Below are positions 19,778 to 27,212 of a stretch of DNA of 64,000 bases, one piece after another. The DNA is from an uncultured Bacteroidales bacterium (lineage in GTDB: Bacteria > Bacteroidota > Bacteroidia > Bacteroidales > Paludibacteraceae), in the NCBI GenBank assembly GCA_945921355.1, contig CAMEKM010000002.1:40122-104121 (forward strand). Direction: 5' to 3'. The position numbers and the translations under genes are program-made. The notes under the pieces are model-generated. The model searched no databases. It worked only from the letters and a program-made list of their open reading frames with translations, and had not been told where the DNA came from. Each line of letters starts with the position of its first letter. The stretch's first letter is position 1.

Positions 19778-20338
19778 TGCGATGGTCAGCACATAATGAC
19801 GATTGGCATTGTCCAAGGATGTGAATCGGGTGTCTGGTGCCGCACTGAGCACTTCATGCAAGTCAGAGATGATACCTGTGGCTTGCATTTTTACTACCGC
19901 CTCTTTCTTGGTCCACAAGCGGGTGAATGCCCAATCTGGTGCATCGGACGATAGGATAGATGCTTGCTCCGAAGCATTCATCGTCTTGTGCATCAAACCC
20001 TCCTTCAATGGGCGCACAGCCTCTATATCAATGCCTATTGGTTGACTATCAACAGCCACTGCTATCCCCGCTTTGCAATGGGAAATCGAGAAATACGGTC
20101 CTCCATCTATCGCAGGCGCACCATATGCATTGTATGTGAATATCGGACACCTATCTTCCCCACCCCACTCACGCAGCAATTCACATAGCATCTCATACGA
20201 CTTCAAGCAACAATACTGCCCAAACACATGCTGATAGCGCAACGCCTGTGCTCGACGTTGGTCGGACACCAATGGCAGCAGACGAGCCACCTCCGCCGCC
20301 GTACACTGCTCCATATCATCGAAGATGCGATAAATCAT
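19757..20338 (-). CDS. 4'-phosphopantetheinyl transferase superfamily protein
   Basis: A 193-residue Sfp/AcpT-type enzyme that moves 4'-phosphopantetheine from CoA to a carrier-protein serine. It has the metal-binding motif IGIDIEAVRP near residue 98 and the WTKKEAVVKMQATG motif near 143, equivalent to (W/F)xxKExxxK. It is probably co-transcribed with the upstream SDR oxidoreductase, with a gap of 24 bases. Its C-terminal six residues derive from the CTGTCAA repeat, so the gene end has been reshaped by the repeat. Confidence 0.9.
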   Translation of the reverse strand: MIYRIFDDMEQCTAAEVARLLPLVSDQRRAQALRYQHVFGQYCCLKSYEMLCELLREWGGEDRCPIFTYNAYGAPAIDGGPYFSISHCKAGIAVAVDSQPIGIDIEAVRPLKEGLMHKTMNASEQASILSSDAPDWAFTRLWTKKEAVVKMQATGIISDLHEVLSAAPDTRFTSLDNANRHYVLTIAQLTVDS

Positions 20339-20362
20339 TTGACTGCTTACCTGTTTACGATT

Positions 20363-21130
20363 TTAGAAGATTCTTAACTTACGAATCAGGCGCAGCATAC
20401 AGGTAGGTATCAGTGCCACCAATAAGAGCAAGAGATGATTCCACAACGCAGGTACCGTCACCTTAGCACGCCCACGGAACATGGCATTCACTCCACGACG
20501 AGCCAAGTAGTCTGGTTCTACGATATACCCCAATACCAATCCCATCTTGGTCAGCCACGGACGAATATGATATAATCCCGTGTTGATAGCTCCTGGGCTG
20601 ACGTTAGTCACATACACTCCCTTCTCCTTCAATTCGATATGCACCGAACGGGTGAAGTTGCTCAAGAAGGCTTTGGTCGCCCCATAGGTGCTCAAACGTT
20701 GTACGGCAATATCCGCAGTGATGGAACACATATTGAGGATATATCCTTTGCCACGTTGGACCATGTCTTGAGCGAAATAGTACATCAGCATAGCGGGCGT
20801 ATGCATGTGTAGATTAAAGATGAGTTGGTTAAAAGCCTCTGAGTCATCCAAGAAGTCACGGTCGTGATATACCCCAGCGTTGTTGATGAGCACTTCTACT
20901 GGTATGTTTGCTGCCTTGCAATAGTCATACAATTCTTTGGCAGCATCTTGTACTCCCAAATTGCGAACCAACGAAACCACCTCCACCCCAAACTCTTGGC
21001 GAAGCAGCAGTGCTTTGTCGTGTATGGCTTCTTCATTGCTGACGATGAGAAGGTCATATCCTTTCTGTGCCATTATTCGGGCGTACTCAAATCCACACCC
21101 CGAACTGGCTCCTGTGATTAGTGCGTACAT
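20363..21130 (-). CDS. short-chain dehydrogenase/reductase
   Basis: A 255-residue SDR oxidoreductase. The NAD(P)-binding motif TGASSGCGFEYARIMA lies at the N-terminus, NNAGVYHD near residue 87 and the active site STYGATKAF (YxxxK) near residue 155, with a conserved PGAINTGL after it. The C-terminal 30 residues are hydrophobic (LLLLLVALIPTCMLRLIRK), suggesting membrane association, as in DltE/YqjQ-like relatives. Its neighbour is a carrier-protein-activating enzyme, which hints at lipid or fatty-acid chemistry, but the substrate is unknown. Confidence 0.88.
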   Translation of the reverse strand: MYALITGASSGCGFEYARIMAQKGYDLLIVSNEEAIHDKALLLRQEFGVEVVSLVRNLGVQDAAKELYDYCKAANIPVEVLINNAGVYHDRDFLDDSEAFNQLIFNLHMHTPAMLMYYFAQDMVQRGKGYILNMCSITADIAVQRLSTYGATKAFLSNFTRSVHIELKEKGVYVTNVSPGAINTGLYHIRPWLTKMGLVLGYIVEPDYLARRGVNAMFRGRAKVTVPALWNHLLLLLVALIPTCMLRLIRKLRIF

Positions 21131-21188
21131 ATATTTTCTTTGACTTTAGACTGTGAACATTCGAGCATTAACTCGTACTTTTTCGCTG

Positions 21189-21220
21189 CAAAGGTACAAT
21201 AATTTTGTGATACCTACAAG
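21189..21220 (-). promoter_or_regulatory. promoter for the SDR-phosphopantetheinyl transferase pair
   Basis: Minus strand CTTG (21220-21217), 20 bases, TACCTTTG (21196-21189), then C. Confidence 0.75.
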
Positions 21221-21374
21221 AGATAAATGGCGAAAATCATATTTTTATCCCATTTCGCGAATAAACCGAATACACGTTTCCTGCAAGTTTCGCGACCACC
21301 ATAGGAGATCTGTGGGACTTCTATGGGCTTTCGGTGGCTTTCTGTATAACGCGCGTCTATAATAATGCTGCAAA

Positions 21375-21410
21375 AATCTTCGGCACAGAAGGGGTTTTGT
21401 GCCGAAGATT
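21375..21410. repeat. perfect 13-bp inverted repeat (hairpin)
   Basis: AATCTTCGGCACA (21375-21387) and its exact complement TGTGCCGAAGATT (21398-21410) enclose a 10-base loop. The right-hand arm is repeated directly at 21505-21517, followed by GTGCCGAAGG. The non-coding stretch 21221-21537 between the SDR promoter and the HNH gene holds this hairpin, a second hairpin and the shared 14-mer at 21298. Confidence 0.85.
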
Positions 21411-21443
21411 TGTAACTTTTGCTATAAAAATACGCTTAAAGCA

Positions 21444-21490
21444 AGCGGAAGGTGTTGATTACCAACGCCTACCGCTGGGGTGATTTTTTT
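21444..21490 (+). terminator. terminator-like hairpin with T-tract
   Basis: Arms AGCGG-AGG-GTTG and CAAC-CCT-CCGCT pair with two single mismatches around ATTAC and are followed by TGATTTTTTT. This looks like an intrinsic terminator read on the + strand, although no + strand gene precedes it; it could end a small RNA starting upstream. Confidence 0.5.
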
Positions 21491-21537
21491 GTTATTTTTT
21501 TCTTTGTGCCGAAGATTGTGCCGAAGGTAGGCAAAGA

Positions 21538-22056
21538 TTATTTATTTCCTTTGGCGCGGTTGTGGGTTTGGCAGAGCATTTGGCAGTTGCTCACATCGGT
21601 TGCGCCGCTTTTGCTCCATGCAGTTACATGGTCGGCATCCATTTCAGAGAGTTTGTAAATTCTCGTTCGATTATTGTCTTTTCCGATAGCACAGAGAGGG
21701 CAATTACTTACACTATTAGTTCGAGCCTCTTCTGTTTGGCGAGCATAGACACTCTTCTTTGTGGCATCATCAAAGCAACGAACTTCTAATAGTCGAGGTA
21801 ATTGACAACCTCCTAAAATATACTCAAATATTCCCTTACGTGATTTAACATAAGGATCTGCATATAACTCCTGCTGTTTTTGTGCGACCTCCTCACGATT
21901 GTACGGGATGTTATGATATAATTCGTAATATTCTCCCCAAGGCAATCCCTGCATTTCGCTCTCAATATGAATAAACACGGAATCAATCCAATCAATTACA
22001 CTTGTGAAATAATTGCGTAATTCATTGATATTTGTGTCGTTTCGATGCAATGACAT
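21538..22056 (-). CDS. HNH endonuclease part of a split DUF262-HNH protein
   Basis: A 172-residue frame whose C-terminus is a McrA-type HNH nuclease. The zinc-binding CPLC near residue 129, the DADHV motif (HNH His) near 150 and SNCQMLCQTHNRAKGNK at the end give all the metal and catalytic positions. The N-terminal 110 residues have no motif I can name but match the middle region expected of DUF262-HNH proteins. It is in the same frame as the DUF262 frame upstream, separated by one TAA at 22096-22098 and 13 sense codons. Whether translation restarts at ATG 22056 is unknown. Confidence 0.7.
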   Translation of the reverse strand: MSLHRNDTNINELRNYFTSVIDWIDSVFIHIESEMQGLPWGEYYELYHNIPYNREEVAQKQQELYADPYVKSRKGIFEYILGGCQLPRLLEVRCFDDATKKSVYARQTEEARTNSVSNCPLCAIGKDNNRTRIYKLSEMDADHVTAWSKSGATDVSNCQMLCQTHNRAKGNK

Positions 22057-22095
22057 ATACTCTTTAATATTCTTTTCTCCGCGTGCGACCCATGA

Positions 22096-22704
22096 TTATG
22101 CAGTGTGTAAATAATCTTGGCGATTTACTTTGCCTCGAATAAATGATGACCACTTTTGCATGTTGGCATTTTGCGAATTGGAAAATTCTCGCTTGGCTTC
22201 GGAAACAAAAGGTCCGCTAAAGACTGCATTCCAAATCTCTTGGTCATTCAATGGAACACCTGCAATATTGATTGTTTCAAACCATTCACGTATCTCACTT
22301 TCTTTTCCTTCACAAATATAAATCAATAGAGGGGTATTTAATATTTTCTCGCGCAGATCTTCTGCTAATCCATCGAAGTTACGAGGCAAGCCATTGACTG
22401 GCACAGCAAACTTGTTAGTCACATATCTACCGAAACTAGTAATGCGTTGCTGTCCATCTAATACCTCGTATCGATCTTCTCCTACTTTGTTAAAATATAG
22501 AACACCTATAGGATATCCTTTAAGTAATGAATCTATTACTGCAACATCTTTCTTTCCATCAGCATAGATATAATTGCGTTGATATTCTGGTTGAATAGTC
22601 AGTTTGCCATTCAATCCGAACAATCCTTTGCCTTCTAACTCGTTGTACGTAAAGCCAACACAAATGTCACGTACAGTTAAATCAGTTCGTAATGAAGTGT
22701 CCAT
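22096..22704 (-). CDS. DUF262 (GmrS-like/ParB-fold) part of a split DUF262-HNH protein
   Basis: A 202-residue DUF262 domain. It shows [11 protein letters not shown] near residue 38 (the DUF262 PxYQR motif), YPIGVLYF and [10 protein letters not shown] near 80 (the DGQQR nucleotide-binding motif), then LIYICEGKE and [15 protein letters not shown], which is equivalent to the FxxxNxxGxxLxxxE motif. DUF262 domains of the GmrSD type bind and hydrolyse nucleotides to drive a C-terminal nuclease. It starts 11 bases after the EcoRI-family methyltransferase and stops at the TAA discussed under the joined gene. Confidence 0.8.
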   Translation of the reverse strand: MDTSLRTDLTVRDICVGFTYNELEGKGLFGLNGKLTIQPEYQRNYIYADGKKDVAVIDSLLKGYPIGVLYFNKVGEDRYEVLDGQQRITSFGRYVTNKFAVPVNGLPRNFDGLAEDLREKILNTPLLIYICEGKESEIREWFETINIAGVPLNDQEIWNAVFSGPFVSEAKREFSNSQNANMQKWSSFIRGKVNRQDYLHTA

Positions 22705-22715
22705 AGTACATAATT

Positions 22716-23819
22716 TTATGATTTTTTACGAATAACTATTCTTGGGTATAATCTTTGATACCCATCTTCTTTTTGAAGATAAAATGCAGGTCCTCCTTGT
22801 TGTGATTTGGGAAGATTTGCAGGTTTAGTAGTTGCCAAAGTCAAACTGATTCCTATTATTTCATATTGTTCTGGACAATATTTATCCATAAATGTAACAG
22901 GTACGCCCATCAAACCATTGTAATCAGAAGGTATAGCATCTGAAAATGGAATTTCTAAAGCATCATAGTTAACATATTTCACATATTCTTTTCCTTTGAT
23001 TTCTTGATGTTTGCTATACTTTATGTTATCTGCCATTGTCATGGATTTATAAGGTAAGTGTCTTCTTCCATGTTCTAAATTTGTATACCAACGAACACCT
23101 TTGACCTTGATATAATGAGTACCTTCTTCATCGATACGCCAACCAGCTGCCTCCAATGGATATTCATTAGGAACTCGAAATTCTCTATCACCACTATAGA
23201 TTGAAGGTCCTAACCACATCTTGTCCTCTTTAATTAAAGGGAATATTTCTTTATAGCAAATATTATTAATATTACCTAAAATTAGAAATTGTTTATTTGC
23301 TTCCATAATCCAAGCGACAAACTCTCTAAATAAAGAAAATGGAGGGTTTGTAATAATAATGTCTGCTTCATCTCGTAATGCTTTTACTTCTTTGCTTCGA
23401 AAATCACCATCTCCTTCGAGATATTCCCATTGCAAATCATCCAAATCTATACGTCCACTATGATTGACATCGCGTTCTAATACAAATATTTTTCCATGTG
23501 TTCGGGTTTTCTTTTTATCAAATTTTGGTGTTTCTGTTTCAAATAAAGTAGGTTCATACCACTTGGTATTTTTACTCTCCACTGCAAAAGAAGTGCTGAT
23601 TAGTTTTTTCAAACCAAATAACTCGAAGTTTTCCGCAAAGAAGCGTGTAAAGTTGCTCCATTCAGGATCATCGCATGGCAAAAGAATCGTTTTCCCTCGA
23701 AAGACATCAGGGTTATATTCTAAATATGCATTCACTTCCATTTGAATGTCTGCATATTGTGTGTAAAATTCATCTTTTTTGGCAGCCTTAGCTTGGCGCA
23801 AATTATCATTTTTTGCCAT
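22716..23819 (-). CDS. EcoRI-family adenine-specific DNA methyltransferase
   Basis: A 367-residue N6-adenine methyltransferase of the EcoRI family. The N-terminus [20 protein letters not shown] and [14 protein letters not shown] follow M.EcoRI. Motif I is seen in [12 protein letters not shown] near residue 45, and the catalytic motif [12 protein letters not shown], lies near residue 150. The later motif LILGNIN precedes [12 protein letters not shown], again like M.EcoRI. I start it at 23819; an in-frame ATG at 23843 lies inside an inverted repeat. No EcoRI-type endonuclease is adjacent; instead the next gene is the DUF262-HNH protein, the likely partner. The leader is long and structured (23821-24108). 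Base composition is more AT-rich than the flanking envelope genes. Confidence 0.9.
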   Translation of the reverse strand: MAKNDNLRQAKAAKKDEFYTQYADIQMEVNAYLEYNPDVFRGKTILLPCDDPEWSNFTRFFAENFELFGLKKLISTSFAVESKNTKWYEPTLFETETPKFDKKKTRTHGKIFVLERDVNHSGRIDLDDLQWEYLEGDGDFRSKEVKALRDEADIIITNPPFSLFREFVAWIMEANKQFLILGNINNICYKEIFPLIKEDKMWLGPSIYSGDREFRVPNEYPLEAAGWRIDEEGTHYIKVKGVRWYTNLEHGRRHLPYKSMTMADNIKYSKHQEIKGKEYVKYVNYDALEIPFSDAIPSDYNGLMGVPVTFMDKYCPEQYEIIGISLTLATTKPANLPKSQQGGPAFYLQKEDGYQRLYPRIVIRKKS

Positions 23820-23820
23820 G

Positions 23821-24108
23821 ATTGATAGTTTGTGTTTATGCATACTATCAATTCGCTAACGACAAGAAAAGTGAGTTCCTTATCGTGTCTAGCCAAGGCA
23901 CCCTGCCAGGAACCTCACTTACGAACTCCAAGAAACTCACGCAAATGAGCATCTATTATGGAGTTCATAAGTACACCTTAGCAGGTACACTTATCCATTA
24001 TTATTTCTAAGTCTTATTCCATTAAACTTGGCAGGGTTTCGGCAGACACGAAATAATAGATATGCTTATTATTTAATATGTTATTTTATGTTATTCCGAC
24101 GCTTCGGA
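23821..24108 (-). other. structured 5' leader RNA or small mobile element upstream of the methyltransferase
   Basis: About 290 non-coding bases between the methyltransferase and its promoter contain many exact complementary arms. They are CGTGTCT 23884-23890 with AGACACG 24044-24050; ACCCTGCCA 23900-23908 with TGGCAGGGT 24029-24037; GAACTCC 23923-23929 with GGAGTTC 23960-23966; CTCA 23936-23939 with TGAG 23946-23949; AAATAATA 24051-24058 with TATTATTT 24067-24074; and TTCCG 24094-24098 with CGGAA 24104-24108. An alternative stem pairs AAGTGAGTTCCT 23869-23880 with 23908-23920. ATTGATAGT 23821-23829 and ACTATCAAT 23844-23852 form a hairpin touching the start codon. It could be a riboswitch-like leader or a MITE-type insertion. 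Confidence 0.6.
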
Positions 24109-24121
24109 AACAAATGCGGTG

Positions 24122-24153
24122 CAAAGGTAGTATTTTTTTTCTAAATACACAAA
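24122..24153 (-). promoter_or_regulatory. promoter for the methyltransferase-DUF262-HNH operon
   Basis: Minus strand TTTG (24153-24150), 20 bases, TACCTTTG (24129-24122), then C. It gives a 5' leader of about 290 bases, far longer than at the other promoters of the window. Confidence 0.8.
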
Positions 24154-24180
24154 AAATACTGAATTCTATTTGATTGATTT

Positions 24181-26865
24181 TTATTTTATATATCCAGTTA
24201 TGTGTTCAATATCTCTTAATAATTTATGTTTGAGTTTTATATTTAACTTTATTTGTTCTATATTTTGTTTCATTTCTTTTATCTTTTCTTTATATTGAAT
24301 AGATATCTCGAAATTCATATTATTCTCTGGATTGAGAATAATTTTTTGTAATAGAGATTCATAGGTTTTCAGTTTTTCCAATTGACTTATTTGGACCATA
24401 AAGTCATTATTTATAATATCTAGCACAACACCTTGATTGATAAATTCAATTGGTTTGTAATCATTCTCAGAATAAATTCTCCAAAAATTTCGGACTCGTT
24501 TTATATATTTGATATTATTTAATCTTTCGGAAAATATCAATTGATTAAGTTCTGTAGATGATTCAAAAATTTGCTCCCAAAATGGTTCACAAGTGATTGC
24601 ATTAGAATCAGCATGAGAACTATAAGAGTACAATAATCGAACAAAAGTATTAAAATAATAATCCGGATATTTTTCTATCAGTTTCCTTGCTTGTTTACAA
24701 CATGAATTATCTAATATAATATGGCGATCTGATGGTTTTACATAATCAATACATGCATATAATAAATCTATGCCATATTTATCAAAAATATTTGTTTCTG
24801 CAGCATATTTGTTAAAATGGTTAATGATTATTTCTTTTACTTCACTTTCTGTCAATAAGAGTAATTCATTTTGTTGCTCTTCTGTTGCTAAGCACATATC
24901 TCGAAGAAGAGAGATATCTCCTAAAAGTAGGCGTTCTTTGTTAAAATATTCAATTAAATGATTGTGAAGAATATCTTGATTAAATTTAGTTATAGGGAAC
25001 TTATTGCCATAATCAGCTAAAATGCCAGTTTTAATAGTGATCTGCTTTGCGAGAACTCTTGAAGAACTCAAATTAGAGTAACCATTATTTAGAAGAACTA
25101 TATCTATGTATCTAAATAACTCTTCAATTGATGTTATTCGGTTTGATCTTGTATTAATATAGTCCAATAATTCTGACATAGCATCCTCATCAGATGACCA
25201 ACCTTTGATAATTGCATCAATTTGAGAGGCAGTCTTTGAGAATAACGCCGAAAGTTGTGGCAGGCGTATTTTATTATTTATGTGGTCAATAAAATAGTTG
25301 TAAAATGATTCTTTTTGGTATATGCGGCGTGGTCGATTACTGCCACCGCTCGCGCTAAAAAGAAGTTCAATAAGTTCTTTACTTGCTATATTTGTTACCT
25401 CCTTTTTATATTGGAACGTCTGATTACTACCGTCTTCAACGTATTCTAACCTAAAGAGTGCTGTATACTCATCACGATATCTATACTTTATTATGGTTAA
25501 AAGTAAAAAGTCTATGACATCAACTTCCCCATTGACCATTTGATAATCAGTTTGAAAAAGATTAATTAACCGCTTTGCATCACGCATTGTGGGAATGTAT
25601 TTCTGAAAGATGTTACAATAGAATCCTTTTGTGTTAATTTCCGAAATATCGTAGCCAAATTGTGTGGTGTCAACAATTGCACGCAACTGTGATATGATAT
25701 AATTGTAAATACCATAATAATCGCGTAATGGAATATTCCATTCCACATCGAAGAATTTATCAACAAAACAAGAGTCGCTTTGATAATGATTATAATCTTC
25801 AAATTGTTGTTTAACATACTGTTTATCGTATGCCGTTATGTATATAACATTTGGGAAATTAGCATTATTGTCCAATAACTTTAGTATCTCCATTATTTCA
25901 TTTTTAGTGAGACGATCAAAGTCGTCAATAACAAAGACTACTTTTTTAGGAAGATGCTTTAGTGCCTCTACCAGTATATCTTTTTTGTTTTGTATATTAT
26001 GGAGCGGAGAAAAAATCTTGTTTACCCATCCATTTGAATCAATAAGCTGTAGGGCATATATATAGTCTCTAAATAATGAAGATAATCCTAAATGATATAC
26101 TCCCAACTTCTCCGACAATAAATTAAGTGCATCTTCCTGAATAGTCGTTACATCTTTAGAACTTCTTGGAGAGAATTTTATTATTTCAAAATCATGAGTT
26201 GGTAGGTTCTTTAAAATCAAATTAATATATGACGTTTTACCAGCCCCCCATTTCCCCGTGACACCAATACTCCATGAATGCTCTGATATATCAAATTTTA
26301 GGATATCTTGTGCTGCGGATTTTGCTTTGGAACTGTAGTTAAGTATATCATCTTTTGAATCATTGATAGCATTATCATAAATATATAATGAATTTTGGCT
26401 TTCTATCAATTTATGAGATAATATTTCAATGATGATAAAATCAATAACTAATAATGCAATTAATATTATTCCCCAATCTAAATATTTGAAGCACCAGTTT
26501 AATGGCAGAAAATCATATGAATTCGAATAGAATCTAAAATGAATATATAAGAATGTACCTACAAATAATAATGGACATACTCGACGCCATCTAATACGTG
26601 TTTTATGAACTGTTAGATACACAATCCCAATCACTGTCATAATTGAGCATAGAATCATTAATGATATACCCCAACCACTGCTAATATTCAAATATGCATC
26701 AACTATGTATTTATTGAATGATGGTTGCCATTTGTCCGTAAGTTCGATAGAAAAATATGCTATAGCAAACATAAGAAATACTAACCGTATGCTATAGCGG
26801 ATATTCTCACTTTGGATTAGCCAAGAAATACATCTATTATACCACTTTTGTTTTGTACTGTCCAT
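24181..26865 (-). CDS. membrane-anchored KAP-family P-loop NTPase
   Basis: An 894-residue KAP NTPase. Four hydrophobic segments lie near residues 27-42, 64-86, 96-112 and 130-150. The P-loop GVTGKWGAGKT is at 201-211, Walker B VVFVIDDFDRL at 309-319 and a sensor-like YITAYDKQYV near 343-352. The membrane hairpins before the P-loop are the KAP hallmark. The C-terminal 450 residues are helical, charged and unrecognised, ending in a coiled coil from about 840. KAP proteins such as PifA act in phage exclusion, which suits the neighbouring methyltransferase and nuclease, but the role here is inferred. The gene is strikingly AT-rich. No promoter of the local type was found directly upstream. Confidence 0.85.
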   Translation of the reverse strand: MDSTKQKWYNRCISWLIQSENIRYSIRLVFLMFAIAYFSIELTDKWQPSFNKYIVDAYLNISSGWGISLMILCSIMTVIGIVYLTVHKTRIRWRRVCPLLFVGTFLYIHFRFYSNSYDFLPLNWCFKYLDWGIILIALLVIDFIIIEILSHKLIESQNSLYIYDNAINDSKDDILNYSSKAKSAAQDILKFDISEHSWSIGVTGKWGAGKTSYINLILKNLPTHDFEIIKFSPRSSKDVTTIQEDALNLLSEKLGVYHLGLSSLFRDYIYALQLIDSNGWVNKIFSPLHNIQNKKDILVEALKHLPKKVVFVIDDFDRLTKNEIMEILKLLDNNANFPNVIYITAYDKQYVKQQFEDYNHYQSDSCFVDKFFDVEWNIPLRDYYGIYNYIISQLRAIVDTTQFGYDISEINTKGFYCNIFQKYIPTMRDAKRLINLFQTDYQMVNGEVDVIDFLLLTIIKYRYRDEYTALFRLEYVEDGSNQTFQYKKEVTNIASKELIELLFSASGGSNRPRRIYQKESFYNYFIDHINNKIRLPQLSALFSKTASQIDAIIKGWSSDEDAMSELLDYINTRSNRITSIEELFRYIDIVLLNNGYSNLSSSRVLAKQITIKTGILADYGNKFPITKFNQDILHNHLIEYFNKERLLLGDISLLRDMCLATEEQQNELLLLTESEVKEIIINHFNKYAAETNIFDKYGIDLLYACIDYVKPSDRHIILDNSCCKQARKLIEKYPDYYFNTFVRLLYSYSSHADSNAITCEPFWEQIFESSTELNQLIFSERLNNIKYIKRVRNFWRIYSENDYKPIEFINQGVVLDIINNDFMVQISQLEKLKTYESLLQKIILNPENNMNFEISIQYKEKIKEMKQNIEQIKLNIKLKHKLLRDIEHITGYIK

Positions 26866-26940
26866 TTAGGTGATCAATAATTATAGTAAAAAATAAGAAA
26901 TGTTTTTGTATAGTCATTCTTTATCACTCATGTCAATGTC

Positions 26941-27204
26941 TTATTCGACTAATCTGCCTTGCATTCGCAAATGCTCCAAATAACATTCTTTAATGCTATC
27001 CGCCATGTTATCGTATAATTGTTTGTATTTTTCTTTTTGTTCAAGCGATAGTTGGGTATTATGACGGAGTTCTTGTTCATTACTTTTCTTATATCCTTCT
27101 ATCATTACTTCTATTGTGGATTTTTGTATTTTAGCACCACAATTTTCCTTGTTTAATAGATCAAAGCATAATGCATTTGCAAAAATATATTCCAATGTTT
27201 TCAT
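26941..27204 (-). CDS. small hypothetical protein paired with the DUF4143 ATPase
   Basis: An 87-residue helical, charged protein, 8 bases after the ATPase gene and so surely co-transcribed with it. It has no signal peptide or known motif (MKTLEYIFANALCFDLLNKE...). Its size and coupling would suit an accessory or antitoxin-like partner, but nothing in the sequence shows this. Confidence 0.6.
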   Translation of the reverse strand: MKTLEYIFANALCFDLLNKENCGAKIQKSTIEVMIEGYKKSNEQELRHNTQLSLEQKEKYKQLYDNMADSIKECYLEHLRMQGRLVE

Positions 27205-27212
27205 AGTCCCAT

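Larger units (their letters stand above)
21538..22704 (-). pseudogene. DUF262-HNH nuclease gene interrupted by one in-frame stop
   Basis: The two frames 22096-22704 and 21538-22056 are in phase (1167 bases, 389 codons). Read through the TAA, the junction is continuous: QDYLHTA, stop, SWVARGEKNIKEYMSLH. A leucine codon TTA changed to TAA would explain it. The joined product (about 388 residues) has the length of single-chain DUF262-HNH proteins. It could be a true nonsense mutation, a switchable state or a sequencing error. Confidence 0.75.

Noticed and set aside
21404..21421. Promoter reading towards the second hairpin (TAACTTTTGC)
   Set aside because: The -7-like word has one extra base and the nearest TTTTG lies only 13 bases upstream, so it does not fit the spacing of the other promoters.
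23822..24010. 62-codon frame in the methyltransferase leader
   Set aside because: It covers the stem-forming arms and has no promoter on the + strand; composition and position fit a structured non-coding leader better.
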